Below the pieces are notes generated by a model that saw only the letters and a program-made list of their open reading frames with translations, was not told the DNA's origin and made no database searches. A program made the translations under genes and the position numbers. Of a stretch of DNA of 64,000 nt, positions 34,954 through 48,924 are shown piece by piece. This DNA is from Microplitis mediator (lineage: Eukaryota; Arthropoda; Insecta; Hymenoptera; Braconidae). The stretch lies in the NCBI RefSeq assembly GCF_029852145.1, contig NC_079969.1, positions 17,231,798 to 17,295,797 on the forward strand, in the 5' to 3' direction. Positions within the stretch are counted from its first letter, which is position 1. Every line of letters starts with the position of its first letter.

Positions 34954-36461
34954 CAATAAAAAAAGAGCAGTTTTTTTCAAAAATTTGTAACTTTTTTTGG
35001 CTTGGGTAAAAAAATCTGAAAAAATTCAGAAAAATGTCGTTGGAAGGATAAAAAATAATAAAAAAGTTTCAGCGAAATTGAAGGGGGTCGGGTCAAAACC
35101 TCGGTGATTTGGCATGGAATGTCCCATATATTTATAATCAAATATGTAAACTTATAAGTTAGCAAATATATGTATTACATATATTGATAATTATATATTT
35201 AAATTTGTAAGCTACCACACATATATATTCTGAACACAATGTTTGATTTTATAACAGAGAAGGAAGACAGAAAGAATAGATTTTATTTACTCTTACATAT
35301 ATGGGGAGACTCATATGGTTCTATATATCGAAAAATATACAAAAGCTTATAAAGTTAAATACACGGTAAATATATCGTGCCATATAATGATGAATTATAT
35401 ATGTATTCTTATTTGTTTCCATATACACTTATCCAAAAAAAATAAAGGAACAAGAAAATTTTATAAATTTTTTAGTGATTTTTGGAAGGCTGTCTTTTCG
35501 TAAAAAATGATCGTATCGAAAAAACAAAAAAAGCAAATTGAAGCTTAAAATCTCTAGTTTGACAATCTTTCAGCAAAATAATTTTTTGAGCCACGGTTTT
35601 TGCGGAATCATAAGAAAAAGGTCGAGACAAAATTTTTCCGAATTTTTTAGTTTTGTTTTTTAGGTCTACAGGGCCGGGAAAAATTTTTTCGAAAAAACCA
35701 ATTCATGGCTCGTATAGAAAATTGATTCAGCTACAATTTGCTTTTTTTGTTTCTCTGTACGACGATTTGCTGCTGAGATATCAGCCTTCAAATGAAAAAG
35801 GATCCTTTTGTCTTTGATTATCGATATCTCAGCAACTAATGGTTGAAAAGTAAATTTGAGGGTGGCATTAAAAATTTGAATAAATACTCTCCAAGCTCCA
35901 TTTTTGATTTAAAAAAAAAAAATTTTTTTTATATCCTTAACATCAATTTGAAAAACCCACAAAAAATGGCCATTTTCTGGTTTTTTAGTCAACTCAGCGC
36001 TACTCTGTAAATATTGATAAAAAAAATAATGTTGCCAGGTAATTTTACAGCTTTATGTACCCCCAAAAACCCTGGAAATTTTCAGATTGATCCATTGCAC
36101 CGTTTGTCCGGTCCGATTCCTCAAAGTTTTGCAAAACAATTAAAGGAACAAGTTTTGTTCCTTAAATTGTGAAATCGTTATTAAGATGAAAAAATTAATT
36201 TTTTCTTTATTTTCTTTCATTTTTGCTTTAGTTATTCAGTAAATGTGAGGTAAAGAGAAAAAAAAAAGAAAATTTCCAAAAAAACGAAAAAAAAAAAAAA
36301 AAACCCTGAGTAAAACGTAAAAAAAAAAGTAAAAAAATTCTTGTTTTTTTTTGGAAACTTTTTTTTTCTCTTTACTTCACATTTACTAAATAACTAACGC
36401 AAAAATGAAAGAAAATAAAAGAAAAATTAATTTTTCAATTTGATAACGATTTCACAATTTA

Positions 36462-37225
36462 CACTATAAAAAATTCGCGGAGTGAATGCGGATTAAATCC
36501 GGAGTGAATGCGGAGTGAATGAATTTTTAATTATTCACTCCCCTCGGAGTGACATTCACTCCGCAGAGGAGTTTTCGCGGAGTAGATAATTTTTTATTAA
36601 TTTAATCTCTCCGGAGTGAAATTCACTCTGGAGCGGAGTTTTGTAAATATTATTAATAAAAAATAACTCCACTCAATAAAATCGAAGTAAAAACTCGCGT
36701 ATTACATAATTGATCAGCTGATACGCACACACATACGCACACACATATTTAGACACACACGCGCACTCGCACACACACATTTGCACACACACACACACAG
36801 ATTTGCACACATGCACACATTTGCATCCACACACATTTGCACACACACACATTTGCACACACACACATTGCACACATGCACACATTTGCACACACACACA
36901 TTTGCACACACGTGGACACACACGCAGATATTTGCACACATCCGAACACACACAAGCACACACTCGCACACACACACACATTGTTTAGCAGTTTAATATA
37001 AATTTATTTAAGTATTAAAACTCCGGACCGGAGCGAATTGGGAGTGAAATAAAATCCGCGTCACTCTGCAATCACTCCGCTAAAAAAAACTCCCAATTCA
37101 CTCCGCATGCGGAGTGATTTTTTTTAAAACTCCGGAACATCGAGTGGTGGAGTGAATGCGAAGTGAATTCGGATTTTAATTTCAATCCGAATTCACTCCG
37201 GATTCACTCCGGATTTTTTACAGTG
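36462..37225. mobile_element. CACTRTAAAAAATTCGCGGAG MITE with CA-rich cargo, TA duplication
   Basis: Ends CACTATAAAAAATTCGCGG and CCGGATTTTTTACAGTG, flanked by TA (36460-36461 and 37226-37227). Built of CGGAGTGAATTCACTCCG words. The centre carries a cryptic CA-rich satellite. Uninterrupted sister sequence at about 58090-58115 supports insertion. Confidence 0.75.
36721..36984. repeat. CACACA/TTTGCACACA cryptic microsatellite
   Basis: An interrupted CA array with a secondary period based on CACACATTTGCACACA. It opens several false reading frames of Cys/Val or His/Thr repeats on both strands. Confidence 0.85.
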
Positions 37226-37850
37226 TAAGGAACAAAACTTGTTCCTTTAATTGTTTTGCAAAACTTTGAGGAATCGGACCGGACAAACGGTTCAATGGAT
37301 CAATCTGAAAATTTCCAGGGTTTTTGGGGGTACATAAAGCTGTAAAATTACCTGGCAACATTATTTTTTTTTATCAATATTTACAGAGTAGCGATGAGTT
37401 GACTAAAAAACCAGAAAATGGCCATTTTTTGTGGGTTTTTCAAATTGATGTTAAGGATACAAAAAAAATTTTTTTTTTTTTAAATCAAAAATGGAGCTTG
37501 TAGAGTATTTGTTCAAATTTTTAATGCCACCCTTAAATTTACTTTTCAACCACTAGTTGCTGAGATATCGATAATCTAAGACAAAAGAATCCTTTTTCAT
37601 TTGAAGACCGATATCTCAGCAGCAAATCGTCGTACAGAGAAACAAAAAAAAGTAAATCGTAGCTAAATTAATTTTCTAAACGAGCCATGAATTGGTTTTT
37701 TCGAAAAAATTTTTCCCGGCCCCGTAGACCTTAACGTAATTATTTTTTAAACCAACAGATCAAAAACAGCTTAAAATTTTTATAAAAGATCAAAAACAGA
37801 TCAAATAGTCCAATTAGACTAAAATCAGATCAAATTTTTCGACTCGGGAA

Positions 37851-38570
37851 GCAATAATTGAATACTAAAATATATATCATAGTAATTTATTTATTTGTTA
37901 AACTGGTAGTTGCGAGTCAATTAAAATAATATTCAAATGATAAATAATGATTGTAATCAATCAAACGAAGAAGTGTGGAAGCGTTGAATAGTATTAATTA
38001 AAAGCAAAATAATTGCTCTGAGATGTGATTAATATGGCAGAAGGTTATGCGGATATATATTTAAGTATCAATTAAAATATAAAAAATAATAAAGAAACGT
38101 ATGAAATGAGATGTACTTAATATAAGTATATGCACCCACTCGTAATTCTCTTACCTCAGCATATGTGTATATATGTATATATACAGCAAATAGTCTCAGA
38201 TTAATCTAGCATCTAAATGTGGGATAATAAGCGTCTAATAGTTTGGCATGCACTACGGCAACTACTCGTGATCAACTGGATTTCGTTGATGAGAAAAGTC
38301 ACGCAAACTCAAAACAATCTGTAGATACGCGTACATATGAGTGTAATAAAATAAGAAAATAAGTTAATAGATTGCAATTGAAAACTAACTATATGACTTT
38401 AATGTACTGAATAAAAAATTACTTAATAACGTACTCATAAAATTGAATTGGTTCTGTATCTAAATGTAAAAGTCTTTGTTACTTTGTGGCAGAATTTTGT
38501 TTTCCACGCGAACTGTTCGAAGTGTAAATTTCGAAACGTTAAGCATTTAGAAGACGGAGAAAAATTATTT
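37851..38570. other. Single-copy AT-rich DNA, no gene seen
   Basis: No exon or repeat structure recognised. A TATATGTATATATA run is near 38165-38185. Confidence 0.4.
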
Positions 38571-38866
38571 TTTATCATTCATGCAATATAAGTGCTATCT
38601 TGGCGCACGCTCTTTTGTTCGCCAAATAGCTGTTTGCCCATTCAACTGTTTCCACGACATTTGTGTGCGTTAAACGATTATCTGCGTGCGACAAGTAAAT
38701 TTGAGTGCGACAAGTAAACTTGTCGCACTCAAATTTACTTCTTGTCGCATGCAGATTATCGTTTAACCCACAAAAATGTCGCGGCAACAGTTGAATCAGC
38801 AAAAAGCTACTTGGAGAATAAAACAGCGAGCACTAAGATAGTACTTATATTGCATTAATGATAAAA
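38571..38866. repeat. Long hairpin with about 145-bp arms
   Basis: The left arm starts TTTATCATTCATGCAATATA, and the inverse right arm ends TATATTGCATTAATGATAAA. Pairing continues with scattered mismatches to the centre at about 38717 (GAGTGCGACAAGTAAACTTG region). Loop almost absent. Either a foldback element or a source of long hairpin RNA. Confidence 0.75.
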
Positions 38867-38883
38867 AAAACTGTGTTCAATTC

Positions 38884-38980
38884 GTGCGGTGTTGTCGATT
38901 ACCCACTCGAGCGAATGAGCGCACTCACTTCGTTCGTGCGCTCAACTTCGCTCTCGTGGGCAATCGACAACTTACCGCAC
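38884..38980. repeat. CpG-rich short hairpin
   Basis: Arms GTGCGGTGTTGTCGATTACC and CAATCGACAACTTACCGCAC, with an inner stem of GAGCGAATGAGCGCAC against GTGCGCTCAACTTCGCTC. The CpG density is strikingly above the local background. Not coding. Confidence 0.7.
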
Positions 38981-39096
38981 TAGTTGTACAATATACTATT
39001 ATTCCATTTATTGTTATTTTCACTATTTTAAATGTATTTCAACGATCTTATCTATATATATATATATATTTTTTTTTTTATAAAATGCTATGCATA

Positions 39097-39890
39097 AGGA
39101 AAGGGTGGGGCAAGAAGGCCCCCTCAAACATTTAATCAAAAATTTTTTTTTTTTATTTTCTTCTAATTACCATAAATACAATATGTTTGCACATTTTAGT
39201 CGTACGCATAATACTTGAGGCAAATTTGGCCACTGAAAATATTTTAAAACAATAATTTATTTTTTAATTGATAAATTTTTCAATTCGATTAATTTTTATA
39301 GTATTCATAAAATACATATCGGAATAATATTTATCTACACCTGCACAGGAATCATAAGACTATTTCTTACAATTTTAACATTGAATACATGATTTCATAG
39401 CTTCCGAACAAAGTCAATTGCAATAAAGACAGTTACAATCATCAATTTTTACTTTTTAACAGTTTTTTTTTGTGTGCCAGACTTTTCTTTATTTTTGATG
39501 AATCCAGGGATTTTATCCTTTATTTTGGTGGCATTTTTCAATTTAAATTCAATTGTATTGCAATAGTTGTGACAAAATCATCACAATCAATTTTTTTTTT
39601 AGTAAGAGTGGGGGAACGATTTATTACACCTTAAAAATTTTTTTTTAGTTGTCAAGAGAAAGAAATACATCCTTAGAGTCAAAAACAATTTTACAACCCA
39701 AAAAAAAAATTTTTTTTAATCATTTTTTAAAGAGAGGCCGTTGTGCCCCAGAAAACAAAATTTTTTTTTAAAGTTTCGGCAAAATGTTTATAAATTTGTT
39801 CGAGATACGACAAAAGTAAACTGATTTGTTGGTTGAAAGCCACATAAAGTAATAATCGGCTTAGGTGGGCCGTCTTGCCCAACCTGCTCC
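39097..39890 (-). mobile_element. pogo-like element, TA flanked, with zinc-finger remnant
   Basis: Ends AGGAAAGGGTGGGGCAAGAA and CTTGCCCAACCTGCTCC, flanked by TA. Minus-strand 39320-39455 encodes a decayed C4HC3 finger (DDCNCLYCN...SCIQC, NCKK, YDSCAGV) with three in-frame stops. Colinear with the right half of the copy at 2597-5110 but without its 550-bp insertion. No DDE region. Confidence 0.65.
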
Positions 39891-39892
39891 TA

Positions 39893-40837
39893 TGATTTTA
39901 TATAACATATATAGTTTGTTACTTTCAGAACATCTTAGAAGTATATTATAAAATTCCTAAAATTTAAAAAATTCTTAATTTATTTATGTTTCTTTTGACT
40001 TTCTTTGTATGCAGTGAAATTTTCTTAAAAATTGTTATTTATTTTTTTTCATGAAATGTCAAAATTTCAGCACCAACATATTTATTTCAGTATTCTAAAG
40101 TGACAAATGTTATAAAATTCTACTTTTATGTATGTATATGAATACGTATATTTAAATTTGACCAAGTGCAAAAAACTCTAAACTATAAATATTGCAAAAA
40201 AAAAATTATTTTCGTTTGCTCAGTGTCAAATACTCCAAATAAATACTGCTGACTATAAATCTTGTCAATTGTCTGTGACTAGTGAATTCATCAAGAAAAA
40301 TTTACGTTTCAAATGTGAAAGTAATAAAAATACTGTATGACTAATACAAGTCTATGACGTGTTAAAAACATTCTCTGCATATTTTTTTTTTTGCTTACTT
40401 TTTTTATTCTCAACGGACTTTTCCTTTATGTTTTTTTCTAAAATGTTGATTCGAGGATTTTCAATCATTTATTTTCAGCCCGATGTACAGTAATGATTTA
40501 TTTTATTTATTTAAAAAAAAACTGGTCTGCGATTTTACTAAAAAACGTTATAAAGTCATAGAATTATCTTATGGTTAAAAAAAAATCTCATTTATATCTT
40601 TATTGACATAGGATTTTCGTCGTAGGGTTCAAATACAATTCCTCAATTTATATAAGTCAGCGTTTTCAATTTTTTTTATCACCGTTTTTTTTTATTGATG
40701 ACAAATGTCAAATGAATGATTTATTATATAATTTTATTGTGTAGTTAGTCAATAATGACGAGTTAAGTATTTTTTAAGCCTCGCGACATAATTTTTTTTG
40801 GCCTTTGTATATTTATTGAAAAAGAAAATTTTTAACG
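39893..40837. other. Single-copy AT-rich DNA, no gene seen
   Basis: Poly-T rich, with no recognisable exon or repeat. Confidence 0.4.
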
Positions 40838-41216
40838 TAGGGGAGACCGGGGCACGACGGCCTCCTTAAGCCGGTAATTATTTTTTACGGCTTTTAATCT
40901 ATAGGTCAACCTAATTTGGTCCTTTTTTAAGCAAATCCATTCAGGTTTTACCAAAACTAAAAAAAAAAATTTTTTTTTCTGGGGCACGACGGCCCCCTTC
41001 CAAAAAAAGCTTAAAAAAAATTTTGTTTATTTTTTATCGAAAATAAAGATTTTAAGCACAAATATACACTGTTATAAATAATTTGAAAATTACAATACAA
41101 AAGGAATTGAATTTTCATAACTAGATATTTGAATTGTATTTTCAATAAAAAAAAGCTTCAAATTTGATCTATGTAATTTAATAATCAAGCTGGTATTTAA
41201 AATTAAGAAAAAAAAT

Positions 41217-42111
<895 letters not shown>

Positions 42112-42489
42112 ATATGAATTTTAATAAACGTACTTAAAATTTATACTTGTTTTTTAAATTTTCAAACCAAGTGTTGAAAATTCTAAGACATATTAAATTT
42201 TAATAATTCCATTTGAAATTTCATAATACTAATTTGAAAATTAAAATGCTTGTATATGAAATTTCTGCGCGTGACATGCTGCGCGTTCAGTAGTCAAGGA
42301 TTGTGTATAGTGAAATATATAATATCTGTGTGAGTAATGTGAGCGGTGTACATCAGACTTTATTATTATTAAGTTTTAATTTCCTCAATAATATAAAGTA
42401 AATAAAACTTGTGACTGAACTGAACATCATTGACAGTATGATAAATGATAAAATGATACAGTATTAAATGTTAAATAACAGTAAAAATA

Positions 42490-42876
42490 CACTGATAAAA
42501 TAATTGTTTGAATTTTCAAAACATTGTATATAACGCAATAAACACATACAATTGTGTTTGAAATTTCATTGTAACGATCGTATGGAATTTAAAACACACG
42601 AATTTTCAAATAAACGCTTCAGATTTTCAAACACATTTATTTATAAATTAGAAAAAAAAGTATTTAAAAATTTAAAAAAGAGTATTTGAAAATTCAAAAA
42701 AAAGTATTTGAATATTAAAAAAAAAGTATTTGAAAATTCAAAGTGTTAATTTTAAAATTCAAAAACATGTATATTAAATTCTATATGAAATTAGAAATGA
42801 AACTTCAAGCACAAATGTATGTGTTTATTGCGTTATATACAATGTTTTGAAAATTCAAACAATTTTATTAAGAGTG
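42490..42876. mobile_element. CACTGATAAAATAA foldback, TA duplication
   Basis: Ends CACTGATAAAATAATTGTTT and AAACAATTTTATTAAGAGTG, flanked by TA. Arms of about 75 bp pair nearly perfectly, for example GTATATAACGCAATAAACAC. The centre repeats GAAAATTCAAAAAAAAGTAT-like words. Confidence 0.75.
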
Positions 42877-42967
42877 TACTATTTAAGCTGGTCCATTATG
42901 CTCCAGATCAGCTTAAAATATCTTTAAAACATCCGAGGTATCATGATTTGACCGGAAATGAAAAAAA

Positions 42968-44334
<1,367 letters not shown>

Positions 44335-44401
44335 ATTTTTTATAAAATTTTTGAGTGGGGCCGCTGTACCCCAGGGGGCCGTAGCGCCCCCGTCTCCCCT
44401 A

Positions 44402-45261
44402 TGAGAATTTTTAAAATTGAAAAAAGTATTTACTGCATCCGTCAATTTCATAAGAATATATAAAGAACAGACTTTTGTATTATGTTAAAATTTTATTAAC
44501 TTCAAGTTATAAAAGAACTTTGTAGTGACGGTATAAAATATGCAATGAAACTTTTTAATTTATTTGATGGGGAAAAATAAGGTTTTTACTGTATTTTCTT
44601 GAGGGTAAAGAAGATGAAAACGGGTTAGAAGATTTTTATATAATACTTTAAGGTTATACGTAAGTGAATGAGGAGAAATAGGTAAATGGGATCGTAAAAA
44701 AAATTAGCATATTACTTTAAGGTGATAGTAAAAGTTCAGTTGGTAATGATATGACGAGATGGTAGAAAAGGTGGCAGCAAATAAATTTATATTTTGAAAC
44801 AGAAATACACAGACGAAAAACATTTTTTCACCATTACTTTTTAAATAATCATAATCATAAGGTCATGATTAGGTTGACCCGAAAAAACTGACTTCTTTTT
44901 TATTTTTGAGTCTCATATGAAAACTCGTTGGTAGAACAGCTCCTTGAGCTCCAAAACATTGTTGTGAATACATTTTTGAGCTCTTCGTGCTCGAAAATAC
45001 TGCTGTTTGCTATTGAGTTCTAGAGCTGATCAGATTTCCGAATCGATTTATCTAGTCGTTTTTGAGAAATTTCAAAAAAACTTCCCGCTGTTTTCGAGCT
45101 CAATGTGATGTGCATGGATGTGCGCGTGCGTGCACATATGTGTGTGTATGTGTGCGCGTGCACATTCGAGTGTGTGTGCGTGTAGAAAAAAATATATATC
45201 ACCGTCATTGATTCTCAATTCCACTAATACACATTATTATACTTATTACGAATCTGAGATT
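44402..45261. other. AT-rich DNA with an AACTTCCCGC fragment
   Basis: About 44925-45120 carries minus-oriented pieces of the AACTTCCCGC family (AACTTCCCGCTGTTTTCGAG, GAGTTCTAGAGCTGATCAG). With 46405-46576 it may be one copy split by the 45.2-46.4 kb elements. A GT/GC-rich run follows (45121-45183). The remainder is unannotated. Confidence 0.45.
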
Positions 45262-45425
45262 ATTACTGTAACTGCAACAGGAATAGACCTGTGACTGCAA
45301 CAGGAAAAACCTGTAGCTGCAACAGGACTGATCTTGTAGCTGGAACAGGAATATCCTGTTGTAGCAACTAACTCATGCTACAGGAACGTTCCTGTTGCAG
45401 CAAAATTTCTTTTTTCTCCGTGTGT
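45262..45425. repeat. CTGCAACAGG palindromic-word array
   Basis: Repeated CTGCAACAGGAA units followed by inverse CCTGTTGCAGC units, ending in TTCTTTTTTCTCCGTG, which resembles the inverse of the CACGGAGAAAAAA terminus. The left terminus is not clear. Confidence 0.55.
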
Positions 45426-45429
45426 ATTT

Positions 45430-46405
45430 AGTATTATTAAGTGTGGTGGCGTTGTACCCTCTCACATAAAAATTGCCTTATATACGCGTTACAACTAATA
45501 AATTGTTTTTATGCTTGTTAGACTATTAAAAAAAACAATTAAGTATTATGGAAGAATTATTAAAACAGTGGGTCTTGCTAAATTCCACCTGACCTATTTA
45601 ACCAAACAAACTGCTTACATATCACGATATTATTTCGATACTGCCATTCTAATAGGGCGTATCCCACAAAATTTGACATTTTCAATTTTTTTCAAAAATG
45701 GAATCATTGTAACAATGTGCAGCTTATGTAAAAATTTGAGAGGTCAAATTGTTTATTTAGTATTTTTAAATAAATATTCTAATATGTCGTATCCCACACG
45801 CAGACTTTCGCGCAATTCTAATATGTCGTATTCCACATTCGTATAGGTTCAGTCACGCTTAACATTTTCAATTTCAAGTTAATTTTAAGCAAGCAATTAA
45901 CGACATTAATAAGAAGGTAATTATGCATAATTTTTAACTCTTCTTACAATTCATACAATGCATACAATTCAAAATTATTTATTCACTACAAATGCCTGTA
46001 TTTCATGAAAAAAATGAAAACAAATTTATAGGTTATACCAATGTAAACATATTACAAATAATTTTGTTTTGCCGACCGTGAAACGTTTTTATCATCTCCT
46101 GAAATGTTTCTCAAATGTGGGATAAAGCATATTAGAATGGCAGTATCGATATAATATATGAAGAATCGTAAACTATAGATCGGTCCATATTTATTAATAT
46201 TTGATAAACCACTGATCAATAATTAATAAACTGTTTATTAATACTTTATAAACACGTTTACTTATATTTAATAAGCCGTTTATGAATATTTAATAAACTA
46301 TGTATTAATATTTGATAATGACTTACTTGGGAACAATCTAAGTAAGCCGTTTATCAAATATTGATAAATTTTATTAATATTTGATAAATTCTTTTCTCAG
46401 TGTAC
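45430..46405. mobile_element. CACTGAGAAAAG-type element, partial, with nested foldback
   Basis: The right end TTTGATAAATTCTTTTCTCAGTG followed by TA matches the inverse left end of 60079-60767, and the phrase GGTGGCGTTGTACCCTCTCA also matches it reversed. A second foldback, about 45638-46155, with arms CGATACTGCCATTCTAATA / TATTAGAATGGCAGTATCG, is inserted inside and contains TATGTCGTATCCCACA words. Confidence 0.6.
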
Positions 46406-46576
46406 GTACGTACACACATACATACACTCGGACATCATCTTGCAATTAGTCAGAATAGCTTCCCAGAACGTCGAAACGTCAAGATCTTTTAGAAATTCGC
46501 TTTTCGAAAATCGGACCGAAACCAATAACTTTCCAAATTTTTGAAAATCGTCAATTTTCTCAGCGGGAAGTTAAGA
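46405..46576 (-). repeat. AACTTCCCGC family fragment
   Basis: Terminal part (CCAATAACTTTCC...TTTTCTCAGCGGGAAGTTAA) of a reversed copy. See 44402-45261 for the likely other half. Confidence 0.6.
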
Positions 46577-48924
46577 CTCCAAATTTCAATAATTTTTTTG
46601 AATTTCCGAATTTCTCGAGCGACCCTTAAAAATTGTTTATCGAGCTGATTCTTGGAGAGAGTTCTTAAAACATGTGAGACCAACAAATTTTTGTATGAGA
46701 CTCGAAAATAAAAAAAAAAGTCGATTTTTATGGGTCACCCCAATATATATTTTATTCAATTATTTAAATACACAAAAATTTCGTTGTTGCAAAACAATGG
46801 CAGTTCGAAAATTTTGAACTGTCATTATGAAATATAATAAAATGATTTTGTTAGCGCCATTGTTGATTCATTTACATATAATTCTTTAAAAAAATAAATT
46901 CATAGCTGATCAATTTGTGTATTTACACAATCGAGGAAATTTTTATTTCGATGCCCTCAGCTTTTAACTGTTTTTTTATTCGGGTCTTCACTATCGTGTT
47001 CCATTTACGCCACGTGTTTCCATGGATCCACTCGCTGACGGTAATTGATGATCGCCGGATTTCCGGTGTAAATAAGATGATAATCAAAAGGAAACATTAA
47101 TTTAAAATTACGAAATTAGTATCATTGGAAAAATCACCATTTGAATAAATCCCATATCTATCTTTTTATATATATATGCGTAGAAACAAATAACTCAAAA
47201 TTAGGTACAGGTACACTTACATACATATATTTATATATATAAATATAAAGTAGTACGTGTTGAACATATGCCCGACATTAATACTCTTATATTCACCCAC
47301 CAAACGAGCCAAGCATAAATTAATTTATTTATTTATGTTTTTTTTTTTTTTTTATTAAGTACTTGGAAAAGGTATAGGATACATGTCATACACACCGTGT
47401 ATGTCCGTTAATTCCGTTATGCGTACGCGTGTACTTCGTGGGCCACGCGTCTTCTCTTTCTCTTCTCTTTATATCATATAGTATCTCTCGATATAACTCA
47501 TACTCATCCAAAATAATACAGTCGCCGCGTCAAGAATTACATATTAACCATTACTTTTTTTTTTTTTTTTATTTATTTTATTATTCTTATACCATACAAA
47601 TAAGAATGGGATTCTCGTTTAGAATAAACAATTATGTAGTCTTAAAATATAACATGATTCGTGTTTAAGTCCTACTTAAAAATAAATAAAAATTTTTATT
47701 ATTCATGGTCATTTACTTCTTTTTTTAATTCATTTTTATAGAGGATTAAATTTTTCTGGAACTGTAGTCAAAATTAATATGAAGGCATTTCATGATGACC
47801 ACAGACTTTTGAAACTGAAATTCCCTGACTTTCAAAGGTATTCCAGTCAAATAATTAAAAAATTCCCTGACCATATGTATAGCAATATTAAATCATTAGA
47901 AATATTTATTCAATTCAACATGAAATGGTATAAGTTAGTTCAATAGATAATCAACTATTGTCGTTAAATCGTTTGGAAAAAAAATCGCAATTTTCGTAAA
48001 AAAAGGAAGAAAATTCTTTGATGTCCCATTAAACTGTATCGAAAATTGTTGTCTCTGATTATTATTATATCAGCCGAATGAGGGATTTCATCTGTAAAAA
48101 ACTGCAGTGAGTATGCACTTATTGTAGTAAAAAATTTTAAGGTTAAAATATTTAACTAGTATCTAAGCGGGACAAAATAAAGTCGTTAGCTTCATATTTA
48201 ATTTAAATTAACAATTAATACTTGTTGAAATCTTGTTAAATCCAATTTAACAAAAATCTAACGATTTCTTTAGCTGTGCTTACTGCAAAAATGATTCGCG
48301 AATTTGACTGAATTATTTACTCTATCGAAAATTTTTTGGATCCAAAAAATATTTGTTGAATTGACAAAAAGAAATTAAATTTCTCGGAATAAGTACTTTT
48401 CTTTTAACGCAAGAATTTTCGTATGCTCCAACTAAGAAAAAAAAGATGATTAAACCAAGAGAAAAATTTCTTGGGAGAAAAAATATACCTAGAGAAAGGA
48501 GGAGTCGTCGGTACTAGACAACGGCAATGGGAGTAGTTCGGTGCTCGCCACTAGATAGCGCCTACCATTTGTAGTGTCCCTGGTAAGAAGCTTAGTTCAG
48601 AAGTATTATATTCTAAACTTGAGAGCAATTCTGGCACCAATACTTTCATAATTAAATTGGCTTAATTTTTCTCTGAGCGCACCATGAAGACAAACGCAAA
48701 AGATAGATTTCTATGAAATCTACTAAAAAAACCCCTTTTATAACACTTTTTTGGGATACTTCATATATTAATGTTCTGATCTTATTAATGCTGTGATCAC
48801 TGCCATACTCCATATACCCTAATGTTAAAAATAAATTTTTATTTTGTTTTATAAAATGTAATAAATCATCATTTATCATATTTAATGAATAATTTATCTT
48901 TTGATGAATGCATAAATTTATTAC
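46577..48924. other. Mostly single-copy DNA, no further exon confirmed
   Basis: Lies downstream (minus sense) of the channel exon, so part of it is presumably intron. Around 46950-47095 the minus strand has an open stretch (ending LKAEGIEIKISSIV and a stop) of unknown identity. 47395-47550 is C/G-richer with CTTCTCTTTCTCTTCTC tracts and may be regulatory or untranslated. No S6 or calmodulin-binding exon was found by reading. Confidence 0.35.

Larger units (their letters stand above)
34151..35125. mobile_element. GGGGCATTCCATG foldback, ATAT duplication
   Basis: Ends GGGGCATTCCATGTCAAATC and GATTTGGCATGGAATGTCCC, with about 60-bp arms including GAGGTTTTGACCCGACCCCC. Flanking ATAT on both sides. 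The sister site near 25310 reads GTATTATATATATTTATAATC-type sequence without insertion, in keeping with a 4-bp duplication, though TA slippage cannot be excluded. Confidence 0.7.
35426..37725. mobile_element. CACTTATCCAAAAAA element, right end deleted
   Basis: Begins CACTTATCCAAAAAAAATAA after TA and is colinear with 57799-58842 until CCCCGTAGACC, where it joins the CCCGGGTC element arm. Contains the CGGAGTGAA MITE at 36462-37225. Internal phrases include CTGAGATATCAGCC and GGACCGGACAAACGG. Confidence 0.65.
33845..37848 (+). mobile_element. CCCGGGTC element, nested copy, AA duplication
   Basis: Left A end CCCGGGTCAAAAAATTAG, right B end AAATTTTTCGACTCGGG, flanked by AA (33843-33844 and 37849-37850). 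It carries the CCCGCATG insertion at the same site as in 25032-27959, then later insertions 34151-35125, 34763-34953, 35426-37725 and 36462-37225. The middle of the original element has been lost at about 37725-37735, where the inserted element is joined to the B-end arm. Confidence 0.75.

Noticed and set aside
36673..36996. Cys/Val- and His/Thr-rich open frames
   Set aside because: Translation of a CA-rich satellite in five frames; no coding signal.
48652..48924. Continuation of the channel frame past the donor
   Set aside because: After GTG|gtaata the peptide loses all similarity to channel S6 and becomes AT-driven, so it is read as intron.
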